Below are positions 1 through 8,088 of a DNA stretch of 64,000 nt, one piece after another. The position numbers and the translations under genes are program-made. The notes below the pieces were generated by a model. It had not been told where the DNA came from. It did no database searches and was given only the letters and a program-made list of their open reading frames with translations. Origin of the DNA: Paenibacillus sp. H1-7 (GTDB taxonomy: Bacteria; Bacillota; Bacilli; Paenibacillales; NBRC-103111); assembly GCF_022354825.1 (NCBI RefSeq), contig NZ_CP031168.1, positions 4,527,501-4,591,500 of the forward strand, read 5' to 3'. Every line of letters starts with the position of its first letter. Position 1 is the stretch's first letter.

Positions 1-624
1 GGCACGATTCGCATAATCGTCATGAAACGTTTTCGGTTCTGGAATATCGATATCATCATATAAATGGGCATGCTTCTCGTCGGGGACCCATGGACGGTGC
101 GGCGCCTTATGATGGCACATCAGCATGAAAGGCTGTTCCTTGTCCCTTCTGCACAACCAATCCAGGGACAAGTCTGTAATCAGGTCCGTTACATAGCCTT
201 CATACGTCTTTTTCTCGCCATTTTCAATGAAATTAGGATCAAAGTATTTCCCTTGTCCCGGCAGTACATTCCAATAATCAAACCCAGTCGGGTCGTTGTC
301 CCCGCCTTGCCCAAGATGCCATTTCCCGACGATGGCCGTTTGATAGCCGCTGGCTTGAAGCAGCTTAGGGAAGTTAGGCTGTCTGCCGTCAAGCTTGTCC
401 CCCAGTGTCCGGACACCGTTAAGGTGATTGTAAATTCCGGTTAAGATCGTAGCTCTGCTGGGCGCACAAATGGAATTGGTGCAAAAGCAATTGTCGTAGC
501 GAATCCCCTCATTCGCAATGCGGTCAATATTAGGCGTCTGATTGATTCTGCTGCCATAACAGCTCATGGCGTGGGCTGCATGATCGTCGCTCATAATAAA
601 CAGAATGTTCGGTTGTTTCGTCAA
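1..624 (-). CDS. Sulfatase, N-terminal 208 residues (cut by window edge)
   Basis: Type I sulfatase whose C-terminal part lies left of position 1. The start chosen is TTG at 624, eight bases after AGGAGGG; an in-frame ATG at 642 lies upstream of that ribosome binding site and is less likely. The protein opens [14 protein letters not shown] (metal-binding Asp pair) and carries NSICAPSR, so the residue converted to formylglycine is Cys, about residue 53. No signal peptide is visible, so a cytoplasmic enzyme is inferred. It is a clear paralogue of the sulfatase at 5225-6619, sharing the [11 protein letters not shown] segment, GKWHLGxGG and CHxKAPHxPWxPDEKH. It has its own leader (665-721) and AraC-type promoter (756-820). 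Substrate unknown. Confidence 0.93.
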   Translation of the reverse strand, partial: MTKQPNILFIMSDDHAAHAMSCYGSRINQTPNIDRIANEGIRYDNCFCTNSICAPSRATILTGIYNHLNGVRTLGDKLDGRQPNFPKLLQASGYQTAIVGKWHLGQGGDNDPTGFDYWNVLPGQGKYFDPNFIENGEKKTYEGYVTDLITDLSLDWLCRRDKEQPFMLMCHHKAPHRPWVPDEKHAHLYDDIDIPEPKTFHDDYANRA

Positions 625-664
625 ATCCGCTTCCCTCCTCATGTACTCGAAATAAGTGTAAATT

Positions 665-721
665 TAAAAGACGCAGCTTCCCTACAGGGAAAGAACGTTT
701 TGTCTCCGGCTGTCCGGTCAA
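665..721 (-). promoter_or_regulatory. Leader element: CCGG hairpin plus terminator-like hairpin (copy 1)
   Basis: Reading the minus strand, TTTGACCGGACAGCCGGAGA contains CCGG-ACAG-CCGG, which can form a 4-bp hairpin. AGAC...GTCT then closes a second hairpin with inner stem TTCCC/GGGAA and a T-run. It sits between promoter 756-820 and the TTG start at 624, so it would be in the 5' leader. It is one of a family repeated upstream of other island genes; a conditional terminator (attenuator) is inferred. Confidence 0.6.
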
Positions 722-755
722 ATGGTGCAATCTAAAATACCAAACAATACATACC

Positions 756-820
756 ATTTTACTTGGACTTTTACTTTTAACAATATCATTATGTCATTTG
801 CGGTTTGGCATTTTGTCGGA
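756..820 (-). promoter_or_regulatory. AraC-type operator pair with promoter (site A)
   Basis: On the plus strand CATTATGTC (from 787) and CATTTTGTC (from 809) are two direct half-sites 22 bp apart. Transcription runs leftward, with a possible -35 TTGTTA (778-783) touching the proximal half-site, a 16-bp spacer and -10 TAAAAT (756-761). The layout matches six other sites in this window and fits activation by an AraC-family protein. It would drive the sulfatase at 1-624. Confidence 0.6.
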
Positions 821-847
821 CAGCACAGCATACTTTGGAGTCGCCGG

Positions 848-2137
848 TCATTTACTGTTCGCCAGCTCTTTTTCTATTTCCTTGTTGGCCAATTCCTCCG
901 CCTCACGGAGCGCCGTTATAATATCCACATTATTGGCCAGCACCTTTTGGTTCATGGCCGGGCCGATTTGCGTACTTGCGATCTGTGAATATTTGTCTAT
1001 TCCTCTCCTGACTCCGTTTTTATTGTAGAAAATCGCATCAATATTCCTCCCTTTCAAAGATTTCAGATTAACGCCAAAATCCTGTTTCGCCTTGGGATCG
1101 GTCAAGCTCGTCAGCCTGCCCCTTTTATTCATTTCATGCTGATTGGTCACATCCGTTACTACCTGCAGCACCTTGAAGGCGGTATCCTTATTTTTCCCCG
1201 TTGTCGTAAGCATCAAGACGTGGACGTCGAGCTCCGCGCCGATCCTTGGCGCTTCCGGAAAGGTCGGGTGCGATACCATATCCCAATTCATCGGATTCCC
1301 CTGGTTATGCAGCTCTTCAAATTCACCCAGCCGTGCTCCCATGGCTGCCATCATCGCCAGCGTACGATCGACCTCGAACGTTTTAATATTGTTCCCGGGT
1401 TTATTGCCCGGAATATCCCAAATGGCTTTATGCTCTTTGAAAATATGAATCCACTCGTCTCCGGTCAAGGTTGCTTTTTTCGTAGTCGGATTATATGTAC
1501 TCAGTGAAAGCTGTCCAGCCATTCGATCGACCCCGGCAGGATGTAAGCCGTAGTATTGCTGCCCGTTCTCCATTCGCGTCATCTTCTTCGCAAGCTCCGT
1601 CGTTTCTTCCCACGTCATGCCGTCTTTGGGATAGGGCACACCGAATTTATCAAACAAATCTTTGTTATAGAACAGCGCGGGAAAGTTGATGGAGAACGGG
1701 ATGGCATACAATTGTCCTTGATCTCCGTAAGCCCGGATCGTTTCAACCGCCGTCGGTTCAAAAGCGTTTAGATCGACATTGTTAAGCTTCACTAAAGACG
1801 TCAAATCCTCCAGGGCATTAAGCTCCTTGAACTGACGGATCACATCGGGACTTCCGAATACAATGTCAGGCAAATTATCGTTGGCGACAAGGGTTTGCGG
1901 CGTATTGGTCGTGTCCGTTCGCACTAGCGTGATCGATATATTCGGATATTTCTTTTTGACCGGTTCGACAATCAGAGCCTGAACCTCCTCATCGGAGATG
2001 TTGGCTCCCCGTTGATACAGAACCAATTGTACAGGCTCATCATTACTTGTAACGGGTATATCAGAGCTTTTTGTGCTGCATCCGGTACCGGTCATGGCTG
2101 CGATAGTCAATAACATGGCGATTTGCTTTTTGTTCAT
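848..2137 (-). CDS. ABC transporter solute-binding lipoprotein (orphan)
   Basis: Family 1 extracellular solute-binding protein, 429 residues. The start ATG at 2137 follows GAGGGGAG; the frame remains open upstream but without a better site. The N-terminus is a lipoprotein signal, with lysines, a hydrophobic run and lipobox TGTGC, so the mature protein should be anchored outside the membrane. It shares LYQRGANISDEE, EPVKKKYP and the C-terminal ALREAEELANK pattern with the proteins at 12588, 18523 and 33773. No permease adjoins it; the only permeases seen are at 30494-32283. It follows sulfatase 2244 with the leader element 2173-2229 in between. A role in capturing an oligosaccharide is inferred. 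Confidence 0.88.
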   Translation of the reverse strand: MNKKQIAMLLTIAAMTGTGCSTKSSDIPVTSNDEPVQLVLYQRGANISDEEVQALIVEPVKKKYPNISITLVRTDTTNTPQTLVANDNLPDIVFGSPDVIRQFKELNALEDLTSLVKLNNVDLNAFEPTAVETIRAYGDQGQLYAIPFSINFPALFYNKDLFDKFGVPYPKDGMTWEETTELAKKMTRMENGQQYYGLHPAGVDRMAGQLSLSTYNPTTKKATLTGDEWIHIFKEHKAIWDIPGNKPGNNIKTFEVDRTLAMMAAMGARLGEFEELHNQGNPMNWDMVSHPTFPEAPRIGAELDVHVLMLTTTGKNKDTAFKVLQVVTDVTNQHEMNKRGRLTSLTDPKAKQDFGVNLKSLKGRNIDAIFYNKNGVRRGIDKYSQIASTQIGPAMNQKVLANNVDIITALREAEELANKEIEKELANSK

Positions 2138-2172
2138 TTGTCTCACTCCCCTCACAAGATTAATGGTTGAAA

Positions 2173-2229
2173 ACAAAAAGAAACGCAGTCTCCCCTAGGG
2201 AAATAGCGTTTCCGGAGTGTCCAGTCAAC
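2173..2229 (-). promoter_or_regulatory. CCGG hairpin plus terminator-like hairpin (copy 2, inside an operon)
   Basis: Minus strand: GTTGACTGGACACTCCGGAA offers CTGGA/TCCGG (one G-U pair). Then AAACGC...GCGTTT closes a second stem with inner TTCCC/GGGGA and CTTTTTGTTTT follows. It starts 14 bases after the stop of sulfatase 2244 and ends about 35 bases before the SBP start at 2137. No room is left for a promoter, so it would act on read-through from the sulfatase operon. Confidence 0.55.
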
Positions 2230-2243
2230 GGTTATCTTTGTCG

Positions 2244-3716
2244 TTATCTCCTTAATAACCTCTCATTCCAATTGCTTGCGATCCAGTCCGCTAAATTCGT
2301 CCCCACCGACCGATCCGGCGGAACATTGTCACCCTTGATTGTTTCGGCCAACGGATCGACATAGACCGGTGCAGGCGCATCGAACAGCAGCGTTTGGAAC
2401 AGATGCTCGCGGCAAGCTCGGATCTCTTGATCATAGGCAGAGTCGTTGATGAGATTGTTCAGCTCGTACGAATCGGCATCCAGATCGAAAAATGCGGATT
2501 TGCCAGGGTCGCTCGTCAAAATCAGCTTGTAACGCTCCGTTCTCACCATATACTGCTTCCCTCGCCCGTTCTCGCCAATGACGAAGGCCCTCGGGTTCCC
2601 GGCTAAGCTGCTAATGCTTTTACCGGCCATGAACTTCGCTTTGTCCACCTGCGCATGCTCAAGCAGCGTAGCGGAAACATCGATATTATTCACCAGTAAA
2701 GCGGATCGTTCCCCCGCCTGCTCGTTGTTCGGATATTTGATGATTAGCGGGACTTTGATGAGCGGCTCGTACATGTAATTCGATTTCAGCAGCATGTGGT
2801 GGTACCCCATATATTCACCGTGATCGCTGGTGTACAGGATCAGCGTATTCTCGTAGAGCCCTTTTCTTTTGAGCGTCTCGATCATTTGCCCGACCTTATG
2901 GTCGATCTGACTGATCGAACCATAATAATACGCCATCGCTTGGCGCAATACCGGCTCCGTCAGCTTCGCATGCGGGAAGAAGCCCTCGTTCATACGCAAA
3001 TCCGCCGGCAAATTTTGCTCGGTCCAGCCCGGCAGCAGTTGAAGCTTTTCGGGATCGTACATGGCATCCCACGGCTTGGGCGGATCGAAAGGATGGTGCG
3101 GCTTGATGAAGCTTACCATCAGCAGCTCGCTATGCTCTCCCCATGACTCCAGTGCTGCCAGCGCCTGGTTACCGATCCATGTCGTCGAATGGTGCTCCTC
3201 CGGCAAGTCGGACGTTAATGCGCCATACGAGTCCCAATACGGCTGCGTCGCTTTTTCCCTGTACACTTTCACTTGATCCATCAGGTCGATCCGGTCCATT
3301 AGATCGCGTTCTCGCAAGTAACGGTGGTAATCGTCCTCGTATCGGCCGTCACCATTCTGTTCTGCCAGCTGCATCGAATCAAACCCAAGATCCAGATAGG
3401 TAGGGGTAAAATGCATCTTTCCCACCGCTTGGGTACGGTAGCCCGCTTGCCGCAGCAATCGGGGGAACGTATCGATTTCCTTCGGAATCGTGCTCCGATT
3501 GCTCCACCCCAAATGCTGGTGAGGATATAATCCGGTAAGAAACGAATAGCGCGAAGGGGTGCAGAACGGCGCGCTGCAAAAGCTGTTGTCATACGTAACG
3601 CCATCTTGACTCAAGTCATCCAGATTCGGTGTCCGGATGTCCCGGTTCCCGTAGGCGCCTATGCAATCGTATCGATGCTGGTCGGCCATAATGATCAGAA
3701 TATTCGGTTTGCTCAT
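2244..3716 (-). CDS. Sulfatase, Cys-type, cytoplasmic
   Basis: Type I sulfatase of 490 residues, full length for the family. Start ATG at 3716 follows GGAGGGG. The N-terminus is MSKPNILIIMADQH with no signal peptide; the metal-binding ADQH is at about residues 11-14. The formylglycine motif FCTPSRYSFLTG places the catalytic Cys at residue 52. GKMHF (substrate-pocket Lys/His) and YTSDHGEYMGYH (metal ligands) follow in the expected order. The C-terminal LFDLDADSYELNN block is the usual sulfatase C-terminal signature. It is the last sulfatase of the run from 13883 and is followed by element 2173-2229. Regiospecificity cannot be read from the sequence. Confidence 0.95.
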   Translation of the reverse strand: MSKPNILIIMADQHRYDCIGAYGNRDIRTPNLDDLSQDGVTYDNSFCSAPFCTPSRYSFLTGLYPHQHLGWSNRSTIPKEIDTFPRLLRQAGYRTQAVGKMHFTPTYLDLGFDSMQLAEQNGDGRYEDDYHRYLRERDLMDRIDLMDQVKVYREKATQPYWDSYGALTSDLPEEHHSTTWIGNQALAALESWGEHSELLMVSFIKPHHPFDPPKPWDAMYDPEKLQLLPGWTEQNLPADLRMNEGFFPHAKLTEPVLRQAMAYYYGSISQIDHKVGQMIETLKRKGLYENTLILYTSDHGEYMGYHHMLLKSNYMYEPLIKVPLIIKYPNNEQAGERSALLVNNIDVSATLLEHAQVDKAKFMAGKSISSLAGNPRAFVIGENGRGKQYMVRTERYKLILTSDPGKSAFFDLDADSYELNNLINDSAYDQEIRACREHLFQTLLFDAPAPVYVDPLAETIKGDNVPPDRSVGTNLADWIASNWNERLLRR

Positions 3717-3747
3717 AACCCCTCCGTTTCTGCGGCGTCCGCGTCGT

Positions 3748-5211
3748 TTAATAATCCGAGTAATCCGACGGCCACAAATCCTTATTGTCCAAGCCGATCT
3801 GTTTTCCCCACTGGGTCAAATACTGCAAGTCGGCCTTTTTGCTTGCGACTGTTTCTTTGATCCGTTCCGGATTCCAATTTTCCAGCAATAGCTTGAGCAG
3901 CTGATCGCGGATACCAGTGTATTCTTCCAGCGGGTACAGATCACGCTTCTCGTGCGGGTCGCTCTCCAGATCAAACAGCTGCGCCGCGTGGTTGCTGTAA
4001 TAGTTCAGCTTGTATTGTTTAAAACGGATCATACGGGAAGGCCCCAGCAGCAGTTCGCAATAAACCGGACGCTCCGTCCAAAAGGCCTCTTTGTCCGCGC
4101 TGGCGCCCGCCTCCAGCAGCGGCCGCAGATCATTGCCGTCGAGTCCCGGCATTGCGGGGGCACCGGATAGCCCGACCAGTGTCGGCGCCAGATCGATCAG
4201 ACTGACCGGCACATCGACCGTACGGCCCCTGGCGAGCTGAAATTCGGCGGTGTCCTGGGACAGCGGGTGCCAGATCATCGGAACGGCCGCCGAGCCCTCG
4301 TAGAAGCTTTGCTTCCAGAACATGCCGTGGTCACCTGCCATTTCGCCATGGTCGCTCACATATACGACGATGGTGTCGCCGGGCAGCGAACGCGCCGCCT
4401 CCACCACTCGGCCGATGTGGCGGTCCAATTGCTGAACAAGTCCCGCGTAGCTGGCTCGTACTCTTCGGACATCCTCGGCGGTCGCTTGATCTATCTTTAA
4501 CCGGTTGAACCAATCCGCGACCCAAGGGTGTAAAGGTTCTTCATCTCGTGAAATCGGCTCGATGCCTTGCAATGCCTCAGAAGTGGCTGCATATATGTCC
4601 GGCGGGCATATAAATGTCGGGTGCGGACCGTAGTAGCCTACCGTAAGAAACAAGCTCCGGCTCTCGCCGCTGCGGAGGCGGGTGTCAAGAAAATCTACGC
4701 AAGCATCCGTCACCGCTTGATCGTACCTTAGCACCGGGCTGTCTCCCGGACCGGAATGCTCCAGCGACAACATGCCTTGCGCCGCGGTTCCTTTTAGTCT
4801 GCCGTAGGGAGCGGATGGTCCTCCGCTGTAGGTTGGCGTAATGTCTCCGACGAGCCGCTGCTGGTAGCCGTGTCTCTGATCCGGCCCCTTAAAATGCATC
4901 CGCCCGCACAGTACGGTCTCATAGCCCGCCAACCCCAATGCATGCGCAAAGGTCGGAACATCGGAGGCGAGCTCATGCTCGTTGCCCCACACTTCGGTGC
5001 GGTAAGGGTATCGTCCGCTGATCATGGACATGCGGGAAGGCACGCAAAGCGGCGCATTGCAGTAAGCATTCGTGAAACGGACGCCGCCTTCCGCGAGCCG
5101 ATCAAGGTTCGCTGTGTTCAGGTACGATGCTCCCGTGCAGCCCATCCAATCGGCGCGGTGCTGGTCGGATACGATCATGATGATATTAGGCGCTTGACCT
5201 GCTTGACTCAT
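3748..5211 (-). CDS. Sulfatase, Cys-type, paralogue of 27384-28919
   Basis: Type I sulfatase of 487 residues. The ATG at 5211 has GAGGTG six bases upstream and is preferred over an upstream ATG at 5232 that would overlap the previous gene. The order is MIVSDQHRADWMGC, then APLCVPSRMSM with catalytic Cys about residue 56, GRMHF, and VYVSDHGEMAGDHGMFWKQ with the C-terminal metal ligands. The protein is a close paralogue of the one at 27384-28919: both share the GRMHFxGPDQRHGY segment, LVGDITPTY and SDHGEMAGDxGMFWK. It lies 13 bases downstream of the stop of 5225-6619, so co-transcription is likely. Confidence 0.95.
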   Translation of the reverse strand: MSQAGQAPNIIMIVSDQHRADWMGCTGASYLNTANLDRLAEGGVRFTNAYCNAPLCVPSRMSMISGRYPYRTEVWGNEHELASDVPTFAHALGLAGYETVLCGRMHFKGPDQRHGYQQRLVGDITPTYSGGPSAPYGRLKGTAAQGMLSLEHSGPGDSPVLRYDQAVTDACVDFLDTRLRSGESRSLFLTVGYYGPHPTFICPPDIYAATSEALQGIEPISRDEEPLHPWVADWFNRLKIDQATAEDVRRVRASYAGLVQQLDRHIGRVVEAARSLPGDTIVVYVSDHGEMAGDHGMFWKQSFYEGSAAVPMIWHPLSQDTAEFQLARGRTVDVPVSLIDLAPTLVGLSGAPAMPGLDGNDLRPLLEAGASADKEAFWTERPVYCELLLGPSRMIRFKQYKLNYYSNHAAQLFDLESDPHEKRDLYPLEEYTGIRDQLLKLLLENWNPERIKETVASKKADLQYLTQWGKQIGLDNKDLWPSDYSDY

Positions 5212-5224
5212 TGTTAACACCTCG

Positions 5225-6619
5225 CTACTCATAATCTTTCACTTGCTCGCGCAGCCGGTTCAGCTCCGCTTTCAAGCGTTCTACAACATCGGCATACTCC
5301 GGAAGATCGTAAACATTGTTCAACTCGTGCGGGTCGTTTTCCAGGTCGAACAATTCCCATTCCTTCGGCGTGGGAATGTCGTTGGTGCCTTTGCAACCGA
5401 GCGCCTCGCCATAATAATAAATCAGCTTGTGCTTCTCGGTACGGACGCCGTAATGGCTGGTGACGGCATGTATTTTATCCATATGCATCCAATACCGATA
5501 ATAAACGGACGTCTGCCAGTGGTCCGGTACAACGCCTTGCACGACCTGGCGGATACTGCATCCCTGCATGTCGGACGGGATGTCCAATCCGGCATAGTCC
5601 AGGAAGGTCGGAGCAAAATCGACGTTCAGTGCAAAGGCATCCGTATCGCTGCCGGCGGTGATCTCCCTTGGATATCGCATTATAAACGGCATGCGCAGCG
5701 ACTCCTCGTACATGAACCGCTTATCGTACCATCCGTGATCGCCCAGGTAGAAGCCTTGATCCGACGTGTACACGACAATCGTATCCTCCGTTAACCCTTC
5801 GGCATCCAAATAATCGAGCAGACGGCCGACATTCTCGTCAATCGATGCGACGCAGCGCAAGTAATCTTTAATGAAATGCTGATACAACCATTTCTTCGCC
5901 TCCGTCGCTGTCAACCCCTCCGGTGCAGCGTACTTTGGCACATTCCTCGGCAAATCCCGGTCAATTCTCATTAAGGCGGCTCCGGCGGCGCTTCCCCGAT
6001 TACGGTAATCGTCGTAGAACGTGACCGGCTCCGGAATCTCCAAGTCCTCATACAGCTGCGCATGCTTCTCATCCGGCTGCCATGGTCCGTGCGGCGCCTT
6101 GAAGTGGCACATCAGCAGAAACGGTTTGTCTTTATCCCGCTCTTCAAGCCATGTAAGGCTCTGATCGGTCGTCACGGTCGTCACATACCCTTCGATGGTC
6201 CGTTGTTCACCCATTTCGATAAATTCGGGATCATAGTAGCGGCCTTGTCCGGGCACGACGTTCCAATAGTCAAAGCCCGTCGGATCATGTTCGCCGCCGT
6301 GCCCGAGATGCCACTTGCCGATGAGCGCCGTTTGGTAGCCGGATGCTTGCAGCAGCTTCGGAAATGTCATCTGTCTTCCGTCAAATTTGTCCGCTAACGT
6401 CTTTACCCCATTGTGGTGGCTGTATTTACCGGACAGAATCACCGCTCTGCTCGGCGCGCATATCGAGTTGGTGCAGAAGCAGTTGTTCAAGCGGATGCCT
6501 TCATTCGCGATCCGGTCCAGATTCGGCGTTTCATTGATTCGGCTTCCATAGGAGCCGATCGCTTGATAGCCATGATCGTCGCTCATGATGTAGACAATGT
6601 TCGGTCTTCTTTGGGTCAT
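5225..6619 (-). CDS. Sulfatase, Cys-type, SDQG subgroup
   Basis: Type I sulfatase of 464 residues. Start ATG at 6619 follows AAGGAGG; the open frame continues upstream but that stretch belongs to the preceding gene's end. The motif is [14 protein letters not shown] with Cys about residue 54, then GKWHLGHGG. The C-terminal metal site reads VYTSDQGFYLGDHGWYDKR, with Gln in place of the more common His. From family knowledge this SDQGFYLGxHGW pattern is common among GlcNAc-6-O-sulfatase-like proteins, but specificity is inference. It is a paralogue of the truncated gene at 1-624 and sits between sulfatases 6633 and 3748 in one operon. Confidence 0.95.
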   Translation of the reverse strand: MTQRRPNIVYIMSDDHGYQAIGSYGSRINETPNLDRIANEGIRLNNCFCTNSICAPSRAVILSGKYSHHNGVKTLADKFDGRQMTFPKLLQASGYQTALIGKWHLGHGGEHDPTGFDYWNVVPGQGRYYDPEFIEMGEQRTIEGYVTTVTTDQSLTWLEERDKDKPFLLMCHFKAPHGPWQPDEKHAQLYEDLEIPEPVTFYDDYRNRGSAAGAALMRIDRDLPRNVPKYAAPEGLTATEAKKWLYQHFIKDYLRCVASIDENVGRLLDYLDAEGLTEDTIVVYTSDQGFYLGDHGWYDKRFMYEESLRMPFIMRYPREITAGSDTDAFALNVDFAPTFLDYAGLDIPSDMQGCSIRQVVQGVVPDHWQTSVYYRYWMHMDKIHAVTSHYGVRTEKHKLIYYYGEALGCKGTNDIPTPKEWELFDLENDPHELNNVYDLPEYADVVERLKAELNRLREQVKDYE

Positions 6620-6632
6620 TAAGCGAGCCTCC

Positions 6633-8030
6633 TTAGGATGAGAAAGTCGATTGCTGCACATCGTCAACGGTAACTTCGGCGAACCGCTGCTCCAGCTTCG
6701 CGTGCAGGCTGCATACAAGCTCGGGCTGATCGCTCGCGATGCTGCGAAGCTCGAGAGGATCCGACTCCATATCATACAATTCTATCGTTTCGTCGTGATG
6801 AGCTATCAGCTTATATTTCTCGTTGCGAAGGCATCGGAAATGTTTGCCGGAGCTTATAATTTCGCTGCGGTGATGGCTTCCGGGGCTTTCGAGCAGCAGC
6901 TCCGCGAGCGAAAGCGCGTCGATTCCGCTTTGCGGCGGAAGGCCCGCCAGCTCGCCCACCGTTGGATTCAGATCGATCAATTCTACCATCGCCGCAGAAA
7001 CCTGCCCCGCTTCAATCCCTGGACCGGCCACGATCAACGGCACGTGGATGGACGGCTCGTAAGGCAATGTTTTGCCGTACAAGCGGTGATCGCCCAGCAT
7101 TTCCCCGTGATCGCTCGTAAACACGATGTACGTATTGTCCATCATTCCCCGTCGCTCCAGCGCATCGAGAATCAACCCGATCTGATCGTCGATCACCTCA
7201 ATGGCGGCACAGTATTGCCTGCGGGATAGGGTGATTTCGTCCGGTTGAATCGGCTCTCCCTTTTTCCGGACCCATGCCGGCTTCCCGTCAATCCCATCAG
7301 CGGCTTCAGGCACCTGTGTGTGACGGTACTTATCGGCGTATGCGGTCGGCGGATCGAACGGGGAGTGCGGCCCAACGAAGCTGACGAAGGAGAACCATGG
7401 GAAGTCGTCCGGTACCGTATCGATCCAATGTGCCGCTCTGCGGCCGATGTAGCAGTCTTCGAACGCTTCCGTCGGCAGCGCCGAATCACGGAACGATTGG
7501 GAGTAGCCGTTTTTCTTACCCCGGCTTCGATAATCGTCATAGAAGGTTTGCAACAGTCCGTGCTGCTCAAGATAATGGGTATACGGACCAATCGGCGTCG
7601 GCGAAGAGCCGGCATGCGCCTTGCCTTCACATTCCTCCGGGTGGGTGAAGCCCCATTGATAGGTATTCGGTCTGTCGCCGAACCTGCCGTTGTAACGATC
7701 CGGCTTGTTCAAATCGAGCTTCCCGACGCAATGAACGCGATAGCCGTTATCGCGAAATCGCTGATACATCGTCTCATGCTGCTTGCTGAGCACATGTGAG
7801 TTATCGACCAGACCGAGACGCGCCGGGTCTAGTCCCGTAGCCAGCGAGATGCGGGCGGGCACGCAGAGCGGGGAGTTGGTGTAACAGTGGGTGAAGCGAA
7901 TCCCGCGCCGGGCTAGACGGTCGATATTCGGTGTACGGACGTACTCCGCACCCATGCAGCCTAAATAATCGAATCGGTGTTGATCGTCCATGATAAACAA
8001 TATGTTAGGTTTGCTTGCTGCCTGGTTCAT
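6633..8030 (-). CDS. Sulfatase, Cys-type (CVPAR)
   Basis: Type I sulfatase of 465 residues. ATG at 8030 is preceded by AGGAGG at good spacing. The open frame extends to 8129, but that part overlaps the end of the upstream sulfatase and lacks a ribosome binding site. The protein begins MNQAASKPNILFIMDDQH. The motif NSPLCVPARISLATG puts the catalytic Cys at about 56. GKLDLN replaces the usual GKxHF at the substrate lysine site. VFTSDHGEMLGDHRLYGK supplies the C-terminal metal ligands. Eighth gene of the run starting at 15175. No signal peptide. Confidence 0.94.
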   Translation of the reverse strand: MNQAASKPNILFIMDDQHRFDYLGCMGAEYVRTPNIDRLARRGIRFTHCYTNSPLCVPARISLATGLDPARLGLVDNSHVLSKQHETMYQRFRDNGYRVHCVGKLDLNKPDRYNGRFGDRPNTYQWGFTHPEECEGKAHAGSSPTPIGPYTHYLEQHGLLQTFYDDYRSRGKKNGYSQSFRDSALPTEAFEDCYIGRRAAHWIDTVPDDFPWFSFVSFVGPHSPFDPPTAYADKYRHTQVPEAADGIDGKPAWVRKKGEPIQPDEITLSRRQYCAAIEVIDDQIGLILDALERRGMMDNTYIVFTSDHGEMLGDHRLYGKTLPYEPSIHVPLIVAGPGIEAGQVSAAMVELIDLNPTVGELAGLPPQSGIDALSLAELLLESPGSHHRSEIISSGKHFRCLRNEKYKLIAHHDETIELYDMESDPLELRSIASDQPELVCSLHAKLEQRFAEVTVDDVQQSTFSS

Positions 8031-8088
8031 CGATATGTGCCTCCTGTAGTTGTCTGCTTGACCTATTGCGATTCCTGATTTCTGCAAG

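Noticed and set aside
665-721. TTGACC in the leader elements read as a -35 promoter box
   Set aside because: No -10 lies 16-18 bases downstream; that stretch is the terminator hairpin. At 21146 and 32338 a much better TTGACA promoter lies farther upstream.
722-1771. Plus-strand open frames opposite island genes
   Set aside because: They mirror strongly supported minus-strand genes, have no ribosome sites and no recognisable domains; this holds along the whole island.
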